Below, piece by piece: positions 49,292 through 56,573 of a DNA stretch of 64,000 nucleotides. The notes under the pieces were generated by a model. That model was not told the origin of the DNA. It did not search any database and saw nothing but the letters and a program-made list of their open reading frames with translations. Positions within the stretch are counted from its first letter, which is position 1, and each line of letters begins with the position of its first letter. The position numbers and the translations under genes are program-made. Source of the DNA: Secundilactobacillus silagincola (GTDB taxonomy: Bacteria; Bacillota; Bacilli; Lactobacillales; Lactobacillaceae). The stretch covers positions 339,601 to 403,600 of the forward strand of contig NZ_BCMJ01000003.1 in assembly GCF_002583405.1 (NCBI RefSeq), in the 5' to 3' direction.

Positions 49292-49593
49292 TGAAATTTG
49301 ACTTGTATTCTGCTGATTTGTAGCTGGATAAGAGACTCGTGTATGCTTTGCCATCACGATGCCTCCTTTTTATTTGGCCATCTTTTATCATAATAGTGAG
49401 CTTATATTTCCATATCTTGAATAGTGATAAACTATTTTTAGCGGGGAAACTCATTTTAAACTTATTTCTCCCAGATGGATGTTTGAACTTCGTAATGACA
49501 TCATGTTATTTTGTAAAATGTATTTTGTGCACAATGTATCATATCATCTATTTCTGATAGTGAGATAATCATTGCAGAAAGAAGGTGTCATCT
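49292..49593. other. AT-rich gap, nothing recognised
   Basis: About 300 bases between the unknown gene and the DUF1883 gene. I see only AT-rich sequence and the ribosome site AGAAGG before 49594. Confidence 0.4.
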
Positions 49594-49842
49594 ATGGATA
49601 TTCCCTACTACGACAATCCATCTGGAGAACTAACTGTAACGGTTGAGCTTCAGCAAGCTGCTGATGTTTATCTAGTTGATCAGGTAAATTTTAACTATTA
49701 TCAACAAGGCGCCGGCTTTGAATACTATGGTGGTTCTGCTACTCGATCTCCGGTGAGCATTACCGTTTCCGGAGCTGGTCGTTGGTATTTAATCGTTGAT
49801 GATCACGGAGCTGGTTCACAGTACTCGTATACTTGGGGTTAG
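49594..49842 (+). CDS. DUF1883-domain small protein
   Basis: An 82-residue protein matching the DUF1883 pattern: LTVTVELQQAADVYLVDQVN, the Y-G-F-YYGG segment, and VSGAGRWYLIVDDHGAGS. DUF1883 is a small beta-sandwich of unknown role, sometimes fused to TIR domains in defence proteins. Here it stands alone. AGAAGG lies eight bases before the ATG at 49594; an in-frame GTG upstream overlaps that site. Confidence 0.7.
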   Translation: MDIPYYDNPSGELTVTVELQQAADVYLVDQVNFNYYQQGAGFEYYGGSATRSPVSITVSGAGRWYLIVDDHGAGSQYSYTWG

Positions 49843-49958
49843 CTGTTTTACAGTCTCATCATTTTTGGCAAAACAAATTTACTTTATCAAAGACAAATAT
49901 GGCGTGTATCCCAAAGTTATTTTCAACTTCGGAGTACACGCCATTTGAGATAATCTTT

Positions 49959-50396
49959 TTATTTATAATCGAATTTATGGTGCGGGTCAATCCGGCACAA
50001 ACAGAAATACGCGTCAGTATTATAGTAACCATGAATTCTAAAATCACGTTCACCATTACTAAAATGATAAACGTTCTGTTTAATACCGTTAATTATTTCC
50101 TCGTTCTTCGCACCATGGGGACCGCCAGTTCTCAAATACTCTTTTTCAACTTCTGAGATAGTTAGATTTCTGCCGACTGTTTTCTTCAAAAACTGACTAA
50201 AACCCTTAATATCTTGAGGCTTTAATTTCGCAAAAGTATAAGGAGATTGAAGAACCTCTGTAACCGCAACTTTAAACAAAACACTGGAACGTTTATCAGA
50301 GGTTAAAGATTTTGCATTGCTTGCATCTGTAGATGTTTTATCGGTTAAAGTCCGATTTGATCTAGTTTTGGCCTTATTCTTATCTGTCAACTTCAA
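49959..50396 (-). CDS. Putative toxin paired with a Panacea antitoxin
   Basis: A 145-residue protein of no family that I can name. A charged, Thr/Lys-rich N-terminus (about 1-45) precedes a folded part ending NGERDFRIHGYYNTDAYFCL and a C-terminal DPHHKFDYK. The Arg, His and Tyr residues could form an RNase-like site, but this is a guess. It starts two bases after the stop of the Panacea gene (50399), so the two are co-translated. Panacea antitoxins neutralise many unrelated toxins, and the partner is usually the adjacent gene. Confidence 0.5.
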   Translation of the reverse strand: MKLTDKNKAKTRSNRTLTDKTSTDASNAKSLTSDKRSSVLFKVAVTEVLQSPYTFAKLKPQDIKGFSQFLKKTVGRNLTISEVEKEYLRTGGPHGAKNEEIINGIKQNVYHFSNGERDFRIHGYYNTDAYFCLCRIDPHHKFDYK

Positions 50397-50398
50397 AG

Positions 50399-50848
50399 CT
50401 AATCACCGTTATAAATACTTAAGTAGAAGTTTCTCATATCATCAGTATCAATAACCTTTTTACTATTTTGATTAGGCTCGTAACCTCTTCTAGCATTTCG
50501 CCAAGGGATCTCTGTATGAGTTAACGCCTCAAGTTCATTTGCTTCTTTGTCACCATACGTTGCCCAAACAGATTCTAACAGATCGGTGGTTTGCTGATCG
50601 AACTCTGGCGTATCATCAGGCTGCGGAATCGGATTCCAACCACAATCACGGTATTTTGCATAGAGTTTAGGTGAAACCGGTCCATGAACCCATGCCTGAA
50701 ATTGATCGTCATCAATAATAGAACGATGTAGTAATGCCCAACCCCATGCCACGGCATAGTAGGTCAGCTTTTGCACTTTCTTATCACTCATAGGTTCCTT
50801 CTTAAGAAACCATTCAGCAATATCATATACTGAATAACTATCAGTCAT
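50399..50848 (-). CDS. Panacea-domain (DUF4065, SocA-like) antitoxin
   Basis: 149 residues with the Panacea signature: YSVYDIAEWFLKKEP, then MSDKKVQKLTYYAVAWGWAL, DDQFQAWVHGPVSPKLYAKY near 65, and TDLLESVWATYGDKEANELEA with THTEIPWRNAR near 110. This alpha-helical domain serves as the antitoxin in many two-gene systems, and is also found as a proteolytic adaptor (SocA). It is the first gene of a two-gene unit with 49959-50396. Confidence 0.85.
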   Translation of the reverse strand: MTDSYSVYDIAEWFLKKEPMSDKKVQKLTYYAVAWGWALLHRSIIDDDQFQAWVHGPVSPKLYAKYRDCGWNPIPQPDDTPEFDQQTTDLLESVWATYGDKEANELEALTHTEIPWRNARRGYEPNQNSKKVIDTDDMRNFYLSIYNGD

Positions 50849-51053
50849 CTCATGGCACCCCCTTCTGTGTCGTTGCTGCTTCCTCTACATTCATATTAAA
50901 TGACGAATTTGGGTTTAGCAAGCTTTAAGTGTTGCTAATAACTCGAGCACTTTAAGTTAACTGTAATCAATTGCTCTAATAATATATACGGCGTGAAATG
51001 CAACATGGTTTGTCATTACTTAACCTTTACTGCATCTTCATATCCAGAATAAT

Positions 51054-51090
51054 AGACGCCTAGAATATCAGTTATTCTAGGCGCTTTTTC
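51054..51090. terminator. Terminator between the Panacea unit and the XRE-type gene
   Basis: ACGCCTAGAATA (51056-51067) pairs with TATTCTAGGCG (51073-51083), with TTTTT on the plus strand. On the minus strand it lies just past the XRE-type gene. Confidence 0.65.
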
Positions 51091-51129
51091 TGGTGTCGGT
51101 CATCATTCAAACATTATTCCATTTTCGTA

Positions 51130-51516
51130 CTAGCAATCATTTCCAACACTTCTAAACAAACCTTCCTGATGTTCATCCTGCACCCGACGATTCTTTTCAA
51201 TCTCAGTTACAATCGACGATGCTATCCCTAGTGCATCCGCAAATTTGCTATCTGACAAGCCCATACTCTCACGCAGATTTCTGATTTCATTAGGTGACAT
51301 GTAACACTTACGTGTTCGGTAGGCATCAAAAGCTCGTTTAACATTTTCCATCGGATTATCAAAGTCATTCCACAGCTCATCATCGGAATCACGCCAATAA
51401 TGATTTTCGACTAGTAAGTCATCTACGTCTTTAACCCTGACCGTTTCAGTCAGCCAGACCTCTGTGTAAAGGCCTGTTGTCCCTAATTCTTCGTTGTAAA
51501 ATCGTTTTGTTATCAT
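51130..51516 (-). CDS. XRE-family antitoxin-like regulator
   Basis: A 128-residue protein. Its first half is a small beta-rich domain (GTTGLYTEVWLTETVRVKDV) and its second half a helix-turn-helix (SPNEIRNLRESMGLSDSKFADALGI, then ASSIVTEIEKNRR). This build is common in HigA- or MqsA-like antitoxins whose toxin lies upstream. No toxin gene is adjacent, so it counts as another orphan. Confidence 0.6.
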   Translation of the reverse strand: MITKRFYNEELGTTGLYTEVWLTETVRVKDVDDLLVENHYWRDSDDELWNDFDNPMENVKRAFDAYRTRKCYMSPNEIRNLRESMGLSDSKFADALGIASSIVTEIEKNRRVQDEHQEGLFRSVGNDC

Positions 51517-52123
51517 GATGAATCCCTCCCTGACTAGGCATGATGGATTTTAGAATGTGTTATTTCGGTACTCTGAATGTACCCTTTATGCATGACGGGG
51601 TGCAACAATTTGCTATTAAAACTTATTAGAAGATACACACTTTCAAATTTGATCACGGAATATCTTCGATACTTAGGATCCCTATTCTCTTAAAACCTGC
51701 AAATATGATTTTTCAACAGTATTTATGTATTCTAATTTACCAAAAGAGCGTTTTGGTAAATTAGAAGTCTCATATTACGACTCTATTTCGTGAAAAGCGC
51801 TTACATCGAAAATAGATTGTGTGAATCGACGGATTAATTCCTCAAAACCCAAGTTCGGGCTGTTCTTCACTTTTATATTGCCTAATCAGGCTACAGAAGG
51901 CAGTGACCTGCACACAAGAAGCTCCCACCGGAAACCCAATTTAATGAATCCGGACAGTACCTTGACGTTGCGAAAGTAAGGACAAGCATCATCCCCAACT
52001 CTCTTTCTACGATTGCTACCCACGGATCTCTTTACCAAGTCGGTACATGACCCCCACGTAGTTTTAAACGTATTCGATTAATGCTGTTCATTAAGATTGT
52101 CAAAATAGTCGTAAAAGACACAT
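51517..52123. other. Long non-coding stretch with structured-RNA features
   Basis: About 600 bases with no credible frame. It contains a 16-bp hairpin (TTCTAATTTACCAAAA ... complement, 51732-51768), a cre-like half site (GCGCTTACA near 51797), and from about 51840 to 52070 a more GC-rich stretch with several short complementary arms (for example CCTT/AAGG around a GTTGCGAAAGT loop near 51960-51980). It matches no RNA family that I can recall with certainty. Confidence 0.35.
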
Positions 52124-52152
52124 ATTGTATAAATTGTACAAATTTATACAAT
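52124..52152. repeat. 29-base palindrome upstream of the abiF-RNA promoter
   Basis: ATTGTATAAATT (52124-52135) and its complement (52141-52152) around GTACA, ending 12 bases before the -35 box. It fits a dimeric repressor site for the AbiF module. Confidence 0.55.
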
Positions 52153-52164
52153 GCTTATTATCGA

Positions 52165-52192
52165 TTGACTTTTCTACATAATTTAATATAAT
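52165..52192 (+). promoter_or_regulatory. Strong promoter of the abiF-associated RNA
   Basis: TTGACT (52165-52170) and a perfect TATAAT (52187-52192) are 16 bases apart. Transcription would start near 52199, about 100 bases before the abiF ATG. It is one of the best promoters in the window. Confidence 0.8.
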
Positions 52193-52198
52193 TAAAGC

Positions 52199-52287
52199 GT
52201 AGATCAAGTTCGGAGGGCCCGAGGAGTAGGTGCCGGACTAACAAAGCTCCAGATTCTGTACGTGTACAGAACTGGAGCTTTTGTTTT
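52199..52287 (+). ncRNA. Small structured RNA preceding abiF (candidate antitoxin / guide-like RNA)
   Basis: About 85-90 bases. A first stem pairs AGTTCGG (52207-52213) with CCGGACT (52233-52239) and encloses GGGCCC and a purine-rich GAGGAGTAGG loop. A second is a strong terminator: AAAGCTCCAG (52243-52252) with its complement (52272-52281), and TTCTGTAC with GTACAGAA, followed by TTGTTTT. Most transcripts should stop here, leaving a small RNA in excess, and a minority read on into abiF, whose GGAGGTG follows at once. A conserved RNA motif upstream of abiF genes has been described, and AbiF proteins are reported to work with such RNAs as toxin-antitoxin pairs. Confidence 0.7.
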
Positions 52288-52301
52288 GGAGGTGTATATT
52301 T

Positions 52302-53285
52302 ATGAAGCAGAAAAATAGTAAGCCATTTAAGACCCTCAACCAACAACTTAAGATTTTAAGGAAACGTGGTTTAGAAGTATCTCCAAGCGCAAAAAGAAGT
52401 TTGGAACAATTTGGCTATTATTCTATTATTAACGGATACAAATGGCTGTTCCTACAAAGAAACTCAAAGGGAAAAGTTATCAAGCCTGAAAAATACGTTT
52501 ACGGGTCTACTTTTGATGAAATTCACAGTCTTTATGATTTTGACAAAGAATTACGTTCAATATTATACGACGCTTTACTTGAGTATGAATCAAATCTTGG
52601 AGCGGAAATATCTTATCGTTTTTCTGAGTTGCATCCTGAAGAACATTCTTATTTAGCTATGGATAATTATTCTCGCGATGCTAATGATATTTCTTCTGTA
52701 GTTGGTACAATTAGTTCCTTATCACATGTCATTAAACAAAAATCTAGTAGAACTCAAAGTGATAACGCCATTAAACATTATGTAAATAAGCATGGGCACG
52801 TGCCATTATGGGTTTTGGTTAACTTCTTAACTTTCGGAGATTTAAACTATTTCTATCATAATTCTACTGAAAATTTAAAAATAATCATTGCACAAGATTT
52901 CTCTGATAAGTATAAAAGGTCATACAGGAAACCCATTAAAATAAGCGTCAACTCTATGGAAGCAATAAATCATCTTGTAAATCACTTTAGAAATGCTGTT
53001 GCTCATGGAGAAATTACTTACTCAAAGCTGTTGAGCAAAGGACCTAGTTTTAAATCGATAAAGAAGGATTTAGACATTAATAACTTCAATGTTAATAGTC
53101 AAAAAGGTGTTTTTGAGTTGATGATTTCTTTAAAGTTGGTATTAAATAAAAGCGACTATTCAAAATTAACCCGAAGAATTTCAAAACTTTTACAAAATTA
53201 CTCTGAAAAGTTTGCATCGGTAGAATTTTCTGCAATCCTTCATGATATGAATTTCCCTGAAAATTATCGAGACTTTTTAAATTAA
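52302..53285 (+). CDS. abiF: AbiF/AbiD-type HEPN protein (Abi_2 family)
   Basis: A 327-residue Abi_2-family protein of the abortive-infection type. Near the N-terminus are the family motifs YYSIINGYKWLF (residues 39-50), with FDEIHSLYDFDKELRSILYD near 71-90. The middle has the W-L-F-GD segment (PLWVLVNFLTFGDL). The HEPN catalytic motif R-x4-H is FRNAVAHG (R230, H235), indicating a metal-independent RNase. The ATG at 52302 follows GGAGGTG; a frame extends upstream to 52281 into the terminator and is rejected. It forms a module with the RNA at 52199-52287. Likely acts by degrading RNA when the small RNA fails to restrain it. Confidence 0.88.
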   Translation: MKQKNSKPFKTLNQQLKILRKRGLEVSPSAKRSLEQFGYYSIINGYKWLFLQRNSKGKVIKPEKYVYGSTFDEIHSLYDFDKELRSILYDALLEYESNLGAEISYRFSELHPEEHSYLAMDNYSRDANDISSVVGTISSLSHVIKQKSSRTQSDNAIKHYVNKHGHVPLWVLVNFLTFGDLNYFYHNSTENLKIIIAQDFSDKYKRSYRKPIKISVNSMEAINHLVNHFRNAVAHGEITYSKLLSKGPSFKSIKKDLDINNFNVNSQKGVFELMISLKLVLNKSDYSKLTRRISKLLQNYSEKFASVEFSAILHDMNFPENYRDFLN

Positions 53286-53454
53286 GGCAAGGGGCTGTGA
53301 CATAAGTCTCCTTTTAGATATGATACAGATTGCAATTTTCGTAAGACCATCAAAATGAATTGTTTATTTCTCATACAGTCACACCTTGAACCCAACCAAC
53401 CAGCGTGCAATACTAAAACTAATATTAATGCACTTAGAAAGTTGGGTGAATCAT

Positions 53455-54087
53455 ATGTATCACATGATCAGTTTTGATTTGGATGGCACTTTAGCTGACA
53501 CTTTTCCGGTAATTTTGAAGTCGTTTCACAGCACGGTGCAGCATTTTACTGGCGAACAGATTGACGACCAGCAAATTTTCGACACCTTTGGCACCAACGA
53601 ACAAGGCATGCTTCGCAGCTTATTACCGGATGTGCCATTAGATACCGCTTCGGATTACTTTTACGAGGCTTATCAGCAAGCCCACGAAGGCTTACGGCAG
53701 CCGTTTCCTGGCATTGTAGATCTACTCAAAGAATTAACCAATCACGGTATCCAAATCTCTCTGCTCACTGGCAAGGGTCAGCAGGCATGTGATATCTCAT
53801 TGGAAATGCTGGGTTTGACCGGCTACTTTAAGCCCGTTTTGGTGGGCTCGCCGGACCGCAACGTCAAGACGGATAACCTCAAGCATCTTTTAACCACTCA
53901 GCACCTTGCTCCAAACGAATTAGCATACGTCGGTGATGCTACCAGTGATATCAAAGCTGCCCAAGCCGCTGGCATCCACTGCTTCTCAGCCGCTTGGTCG
54001 ACTAGCACGCAGTTAGCACCGCTGAAAGCTGTTAACGCGGATATTTATGAAACAGTGGCGGATTTGCAAGCAAAATTACTGAATTAA
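53455..54087 (+). CDS. HAD-superfamily phosphatase, phosphoglycolate-phosphatase-like
   Basis: A 210-residue cytosolic hydrolase. Motif I FDLDGTLADT (nucleophile Asp in FDLDG) is at the start, motif II SLLTGKG near 100, and motif IV GDATSDIKAAQAAG near 160. A small helical cap lies between I and II. This is the Gph/PpaX-like group that acts on phosphoglycolate, pyrophosphate or sugar phosphates; substrate not known. The frame is open from 53386, but the protein start MYHMISFDLDG at 53455, behind GGGTG, matches family length. Confidence 0.85.
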   Translation: MYHMISFDLDGTLADTFPVILKSFHSTVQHFTGEQIDDQQIFDTFGTNEQGMLRSLLPDVPLDTASDYFYEAYQQAHEGLRQPFPGIVDLLKELTNHGIQISLLTGKGQQACDISLEMLGLTGYFKPVLVGSPDRNVKTDNLKHLLTTQHLAPNELAYVGDATSDIKAAQAAGIHCFSAAWSTSTQLAPLKAVNADIYETVADLQAKLLN

Positions 54088-54128
54088 ACAGCCTATTACG
54101 GTTAAACGCAAACCATTTATCAATCATA

Positions 54129-54173
54129 AAAACGCCCAATACTCCGCTTCTTTCGCAGAGTATTGGGCGTTTT
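54129..54173. terminator. Bidirectional terminator between the HAD and nuclease genes
   Basis: 16-base arms AAAACGCCCAATACTC (54129-54144) and complement (54158-54173). It serves both convergent genes. Confidence 0.88.
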
Positions 54174-54193
54174 CTAATGATTTAATTTAAAGC

Positions 54194-55111
54194 TCAGGCT
54201 GCTTTGCTAGTACCCGTTCGATAATTCAAATGGAAGCCTGGTTGAACGTTAAAGATATAGACGTTGAACCGAATCGCGTGGCTGCCGATTGATTCAGCCT
54301 GCATTTCCACCCCGTTTGCTAATAAGTTATTGCCAGCAAAGACTGGTTTAACTTCATAGCGCACGTAATGTGAGCGGCTGCTCCGTAAATAACTCGCCAC
54401 TTGGTTTTCATACTTTTCCATACCGGGTGCGTTCAGTGATCGCGTTCCCGTCATGAGATTCTTCAGATTGTTATTTTGACCGGTCAGCTGGTAGCCGATT
54501 AAATGACTCCGGTTGTAAATCCAACCCCCATGACCACGTTTATTGTGCCAACCGGTAGGATTAACGTATAGCGGTTGACGCTCAGCGTGCGGCATCAGCC
54601 GTTTGTTTAACATGGCATCCGCCGTGGTCACCCGATTCAACCGATCCAGGTTCCCGTAATGCTGCCAGGCACCCTTCTTAATACTCAATCGGTTTAACTT
54701 TGGTTGATTGTGATTAATGATCACAATTTGCTGCCCGTGATACTTGAGTTTTTGCAACCCCGAAGCGCTGGCTTTGGCCTGCTTGATATGCTTCACAGGC
54801 ACTCGTTTGACAACTTTACGACGCTTCACGTGGCGATGATGCGTTACTCGCTTGTGATGTGCGGTTGCCTGATCCGTTGCAGCTAACGTCAAGCCCCTGT
54901 GCTTGGCGGTTTGTAAACTGACCTTGAACACTTTTCGCGCTCGATTTAACCCACGATTATGGCGATGGTAAAAGTAGTGCTTACCCGTTCTCGTGACGTA
55001 AACCATGGTTGCTGCATTGGCATTGTCTGGTTCCCCAGTAATACCCGCTGGTACCGCAAAAATCGTCATGGCAACGATCAGCGACAGTACCGTTTTGAAC
55101 ATCTTCGACAT
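54194..55111 (-). CDS. Secreted DNA/RNA non-specific endonuclease (EndA-like)
   Basis: A 305-residue exported nuclease. A signal peptide (MSKMFKTVLSLIVAMTIFAV ... NANA-ATMV) is followed by a His/Arg/Lys-rich linker to about 130, and the nuclease fold. The active-site motif reads WIYNRSHLIGYQLTG near 205, with NRSH in place of DRGH as in several streptococcal and lactobacillar enzymes. NNLKNLMTGTRSLNAPGM then carries the metal-binding Asn. It degrades extracellular nucleic acid for nutrition, biofilm turnover or DNA uptake. GGGAG precedes the ATG at 55111; the frame extends five codons upstream. Confidence 0.88.
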   Translation of the reverse strand: MSKMFKTVLSLIVAMTIFAVPAGITGEPDNANAATMVYVTRTGKHYFYHRHNRGLNRARKVFKVSLQTAKHRGLTLAATDQATAHHKRVTHHRHVKRRKVVKRVPVKHIKQAKASASGLQKLKYHGQQIVIINHNQPKLNRLSIKKGAWQHYGNLDRLNRVTTADAMLNKRLMPHAERQPLYVNPTGWHNKRGHGGWIYNRSHLIGYQLTGQNNNLKNLMTGTRSLNAPGMEKYENQVASYLRSSRSHYVRYEVKPVFAGNNLLANGVEMQAESIGSHAIRFNVYIFNVQPGFHLNYRTGTSKAA

Positions 55112-55261
55112 ATTCTCTTCTCCCAAACAGACTAGTAATCAGCCGTTATTATTAAATTAGTAACTGGTTAATTATACAAGTCATGATATATTGGGGTCAA
55201 TCATAAATCTGTTTAAATGATAACAGTTTATTAGTGTAAGCGTTTTAATTTCAACTCAAAT

Positions 55262-55300
55262 AAAAAGGCGTTCAGCGTATGCACACTCTGAACGTCTTTT
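55262..55300 (-). terminator. Terminator of the secreted repeat-protein gene
   Basis: AAAAGGCGTTCAG and CTGAACGTCTTTT pair over 13 bases with one wobble. TTTTTA follows on the minus strand. Confidence 0.8.
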
Positions 55301-55318
55301 GTGTTATTTTAATCGACC

Positions 55319-56347
55319 CTAATTCACTTTTGGCTGTACATAATAAGTCACCACAGCACCCTTCTTAACGTTAAACGTTCCCGGTTGGGTACCGAAGAAA
55401 TCATTTTCCGAATAAGCCCCAACGTAGCCAGCAGGCATCTGCATATATTGATAAGAATCGGCATAGTTATCGAATTCATAACCAAAACTCATGGTGGTTT
55501 TACCCACTGCTGCACCAAATGGCACGATTACTGAACCCACCGTTTTATTGGTATCTTGGTCAACGTAATTAACCGTTACCCCGTGCTTAGCAGTAACTGG
55601 TGCAATTCTTTTCAGCGAGCCGTCTTTGATGTACCCTGCGATGTGGCTGTTGGATAAATCTGACACTTGCAGCCAACGGTCACCCTGCCGAGTTCGGGTG
55701 ACAGCGCCCGTGATCACAAACACATCGTTGGCATAGTCGGCTGAAGAAGCTTTATTAGGCATATTGACGATTGCTGGTGAAACCACTGGGCTAACATCCA
55801 GTGGCAATGAATACACTTTGGCCGTCCCATCCGTTGCGGTACCCGGATTGGCTAAGCGGTAAAACCCAGAAGCTTCGGCCGTGGTAACCGGACTTTTCTT
55901 TAGCGTTTCAAACATGGTCACGCCCCCAGCCGGTTGGGTCTTGGCGGCGTCCTTATACCGAACGACCTGATCCTTATAATCCGTGGTTTTGCCCGAATAG
56001 ATCCAGCCTTTCACCTTGTTATCCAGTGAAGCCACTTTAAGATATTCACTTTTACGGTTCGTGGTGGCGGTTTCCAGCCACATGAACGTATCCATACCAC
56101 GTTTTGATGATGCATATTTTTTTAATTGTTTAGTCGTTTTAACAACTTTGGCACCTTTTAGCGTACCCACTTTGTTGTACAGCGCGTTTTTACCGGTAAA
56201 ATTCACGTAGGTACTTGATTGAACCAGCGTGCGCGACGTTTTAACCACTTTCGCATAACTTTTAGCTTGTGCCGTGACTGAGCTGGCACCAATTCCGCCA
56301 GCAACCAAACCCACTGCGAGTAACCCTTTTACCCATCTATTTAACAT
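55319..56347 (-). CDS. Secreted wall-associated protein with SH3-like repeats and a MucBP-like end
   Basis: A 342-residue exported protein: signal peptide MLNRWVKGLLAVGLVAGG ending TAQAKS. Two or more beta-rich segments follow (TYVNFTGKNALYNKVGTLKG, KVKGWIYSGKTTDY; VYSLPLD, HIAGYIKDGSLKRI) of the GW/SH3-like kind that bind cell-wall polymers. The C-terminal part is MucBP-like (GVTVNYVDQDTNKTVGSVIV, ending VTYYVQPKVN). There is no LPXTG or membrane anchor, so it is released or held through wall binding. GGGGG precedes the ATG at 56347. Function unknown beyond a surface role. Confidence 0.7.
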   Translation of the reverse strand: MLNRWVKGLLAVGLVAGGIGASSVTAQAKSYAKVVKTSRTLVQSSTYVNFTGKNALYNKVGTLKGAKVVKTTKQLKKYASSKRGMDTFMWLETATTNRKSEYLKVASLDNKVKGWIYSGKTTDYKDQVVRYKDAAKTQPAGGVTMFETLKKSPVTTAEASGFYRLANPGTATDGTAKVYSLPLDVSPVVSPAIVNMPNKASSADYANDVFVITGAVTRTRQGDRWLQVSDLSNSHIAGYIKDGSLKRIAPVTAKHGVTVNYVDQDTNKTVGSVIVPFGAAVGKTTMSFGYEFDNYADSYQYMQMPAGYVGAYSENDFFGTQPGTFNVKKGAVVTYYVQPKVN

Positions 56348-56433
56348 CCGTTTTCCCCCTAATTGATTAATCACTATACCCTAACAAGTTGATTTTAACA
56401 TAGTCGTGAAATCAATAGCGGTATTTTTCCAAC

Positions 56434-56498
56434 AAAAAACCAGCTTGAGCCTCCGCCGCTCAAGCTGGTATTTGATTTCAGTTTCATTAATAGCGTAC
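56434..56498 (-). ncRNA. Candidate small RNA downstream of glyS
   Basis: On the minus strand TCGACA (56525-56530), 16 bases, TATAAT (56503-56508) would start an RNA near 56498. It meets the hairpin ACCAGCTTGAGC (56439-56450) / complement (56458-56469) with six Ts after about 60 bases. The hairpin probably also ends glyQS. The promoter may instead serve the 56347 gene through a leaky terminator. Confidence 0.45.
56439..56469 (-). terminator. Terminator downstream of glyQS
   Basis: Perfect 12-bp GC-rich stem with a seven-base loop and TTTTTT on the minus strand. Confidence 0.85.
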
Positions 56499-56573
56499 CT
56501 TAATTATATCACTTTTAACCCGGTTGTCGAGTAACACAGCCAGACTGGGCCAGAAGTGCGTTAGACCAATTAT

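Noticed and set aside
51790..51805. Full cre site near GAAAAGCGCTTACA
   Set aside because: Only the right half matches; the left half is shifted by one base and no gene follows nearby.
51820..52080. tmRNA, RNase P RNA, 6S or SRP RNA
   Set aside because: I could not match the conserved core sequences of any of these, so the stretch is left as unassigned.
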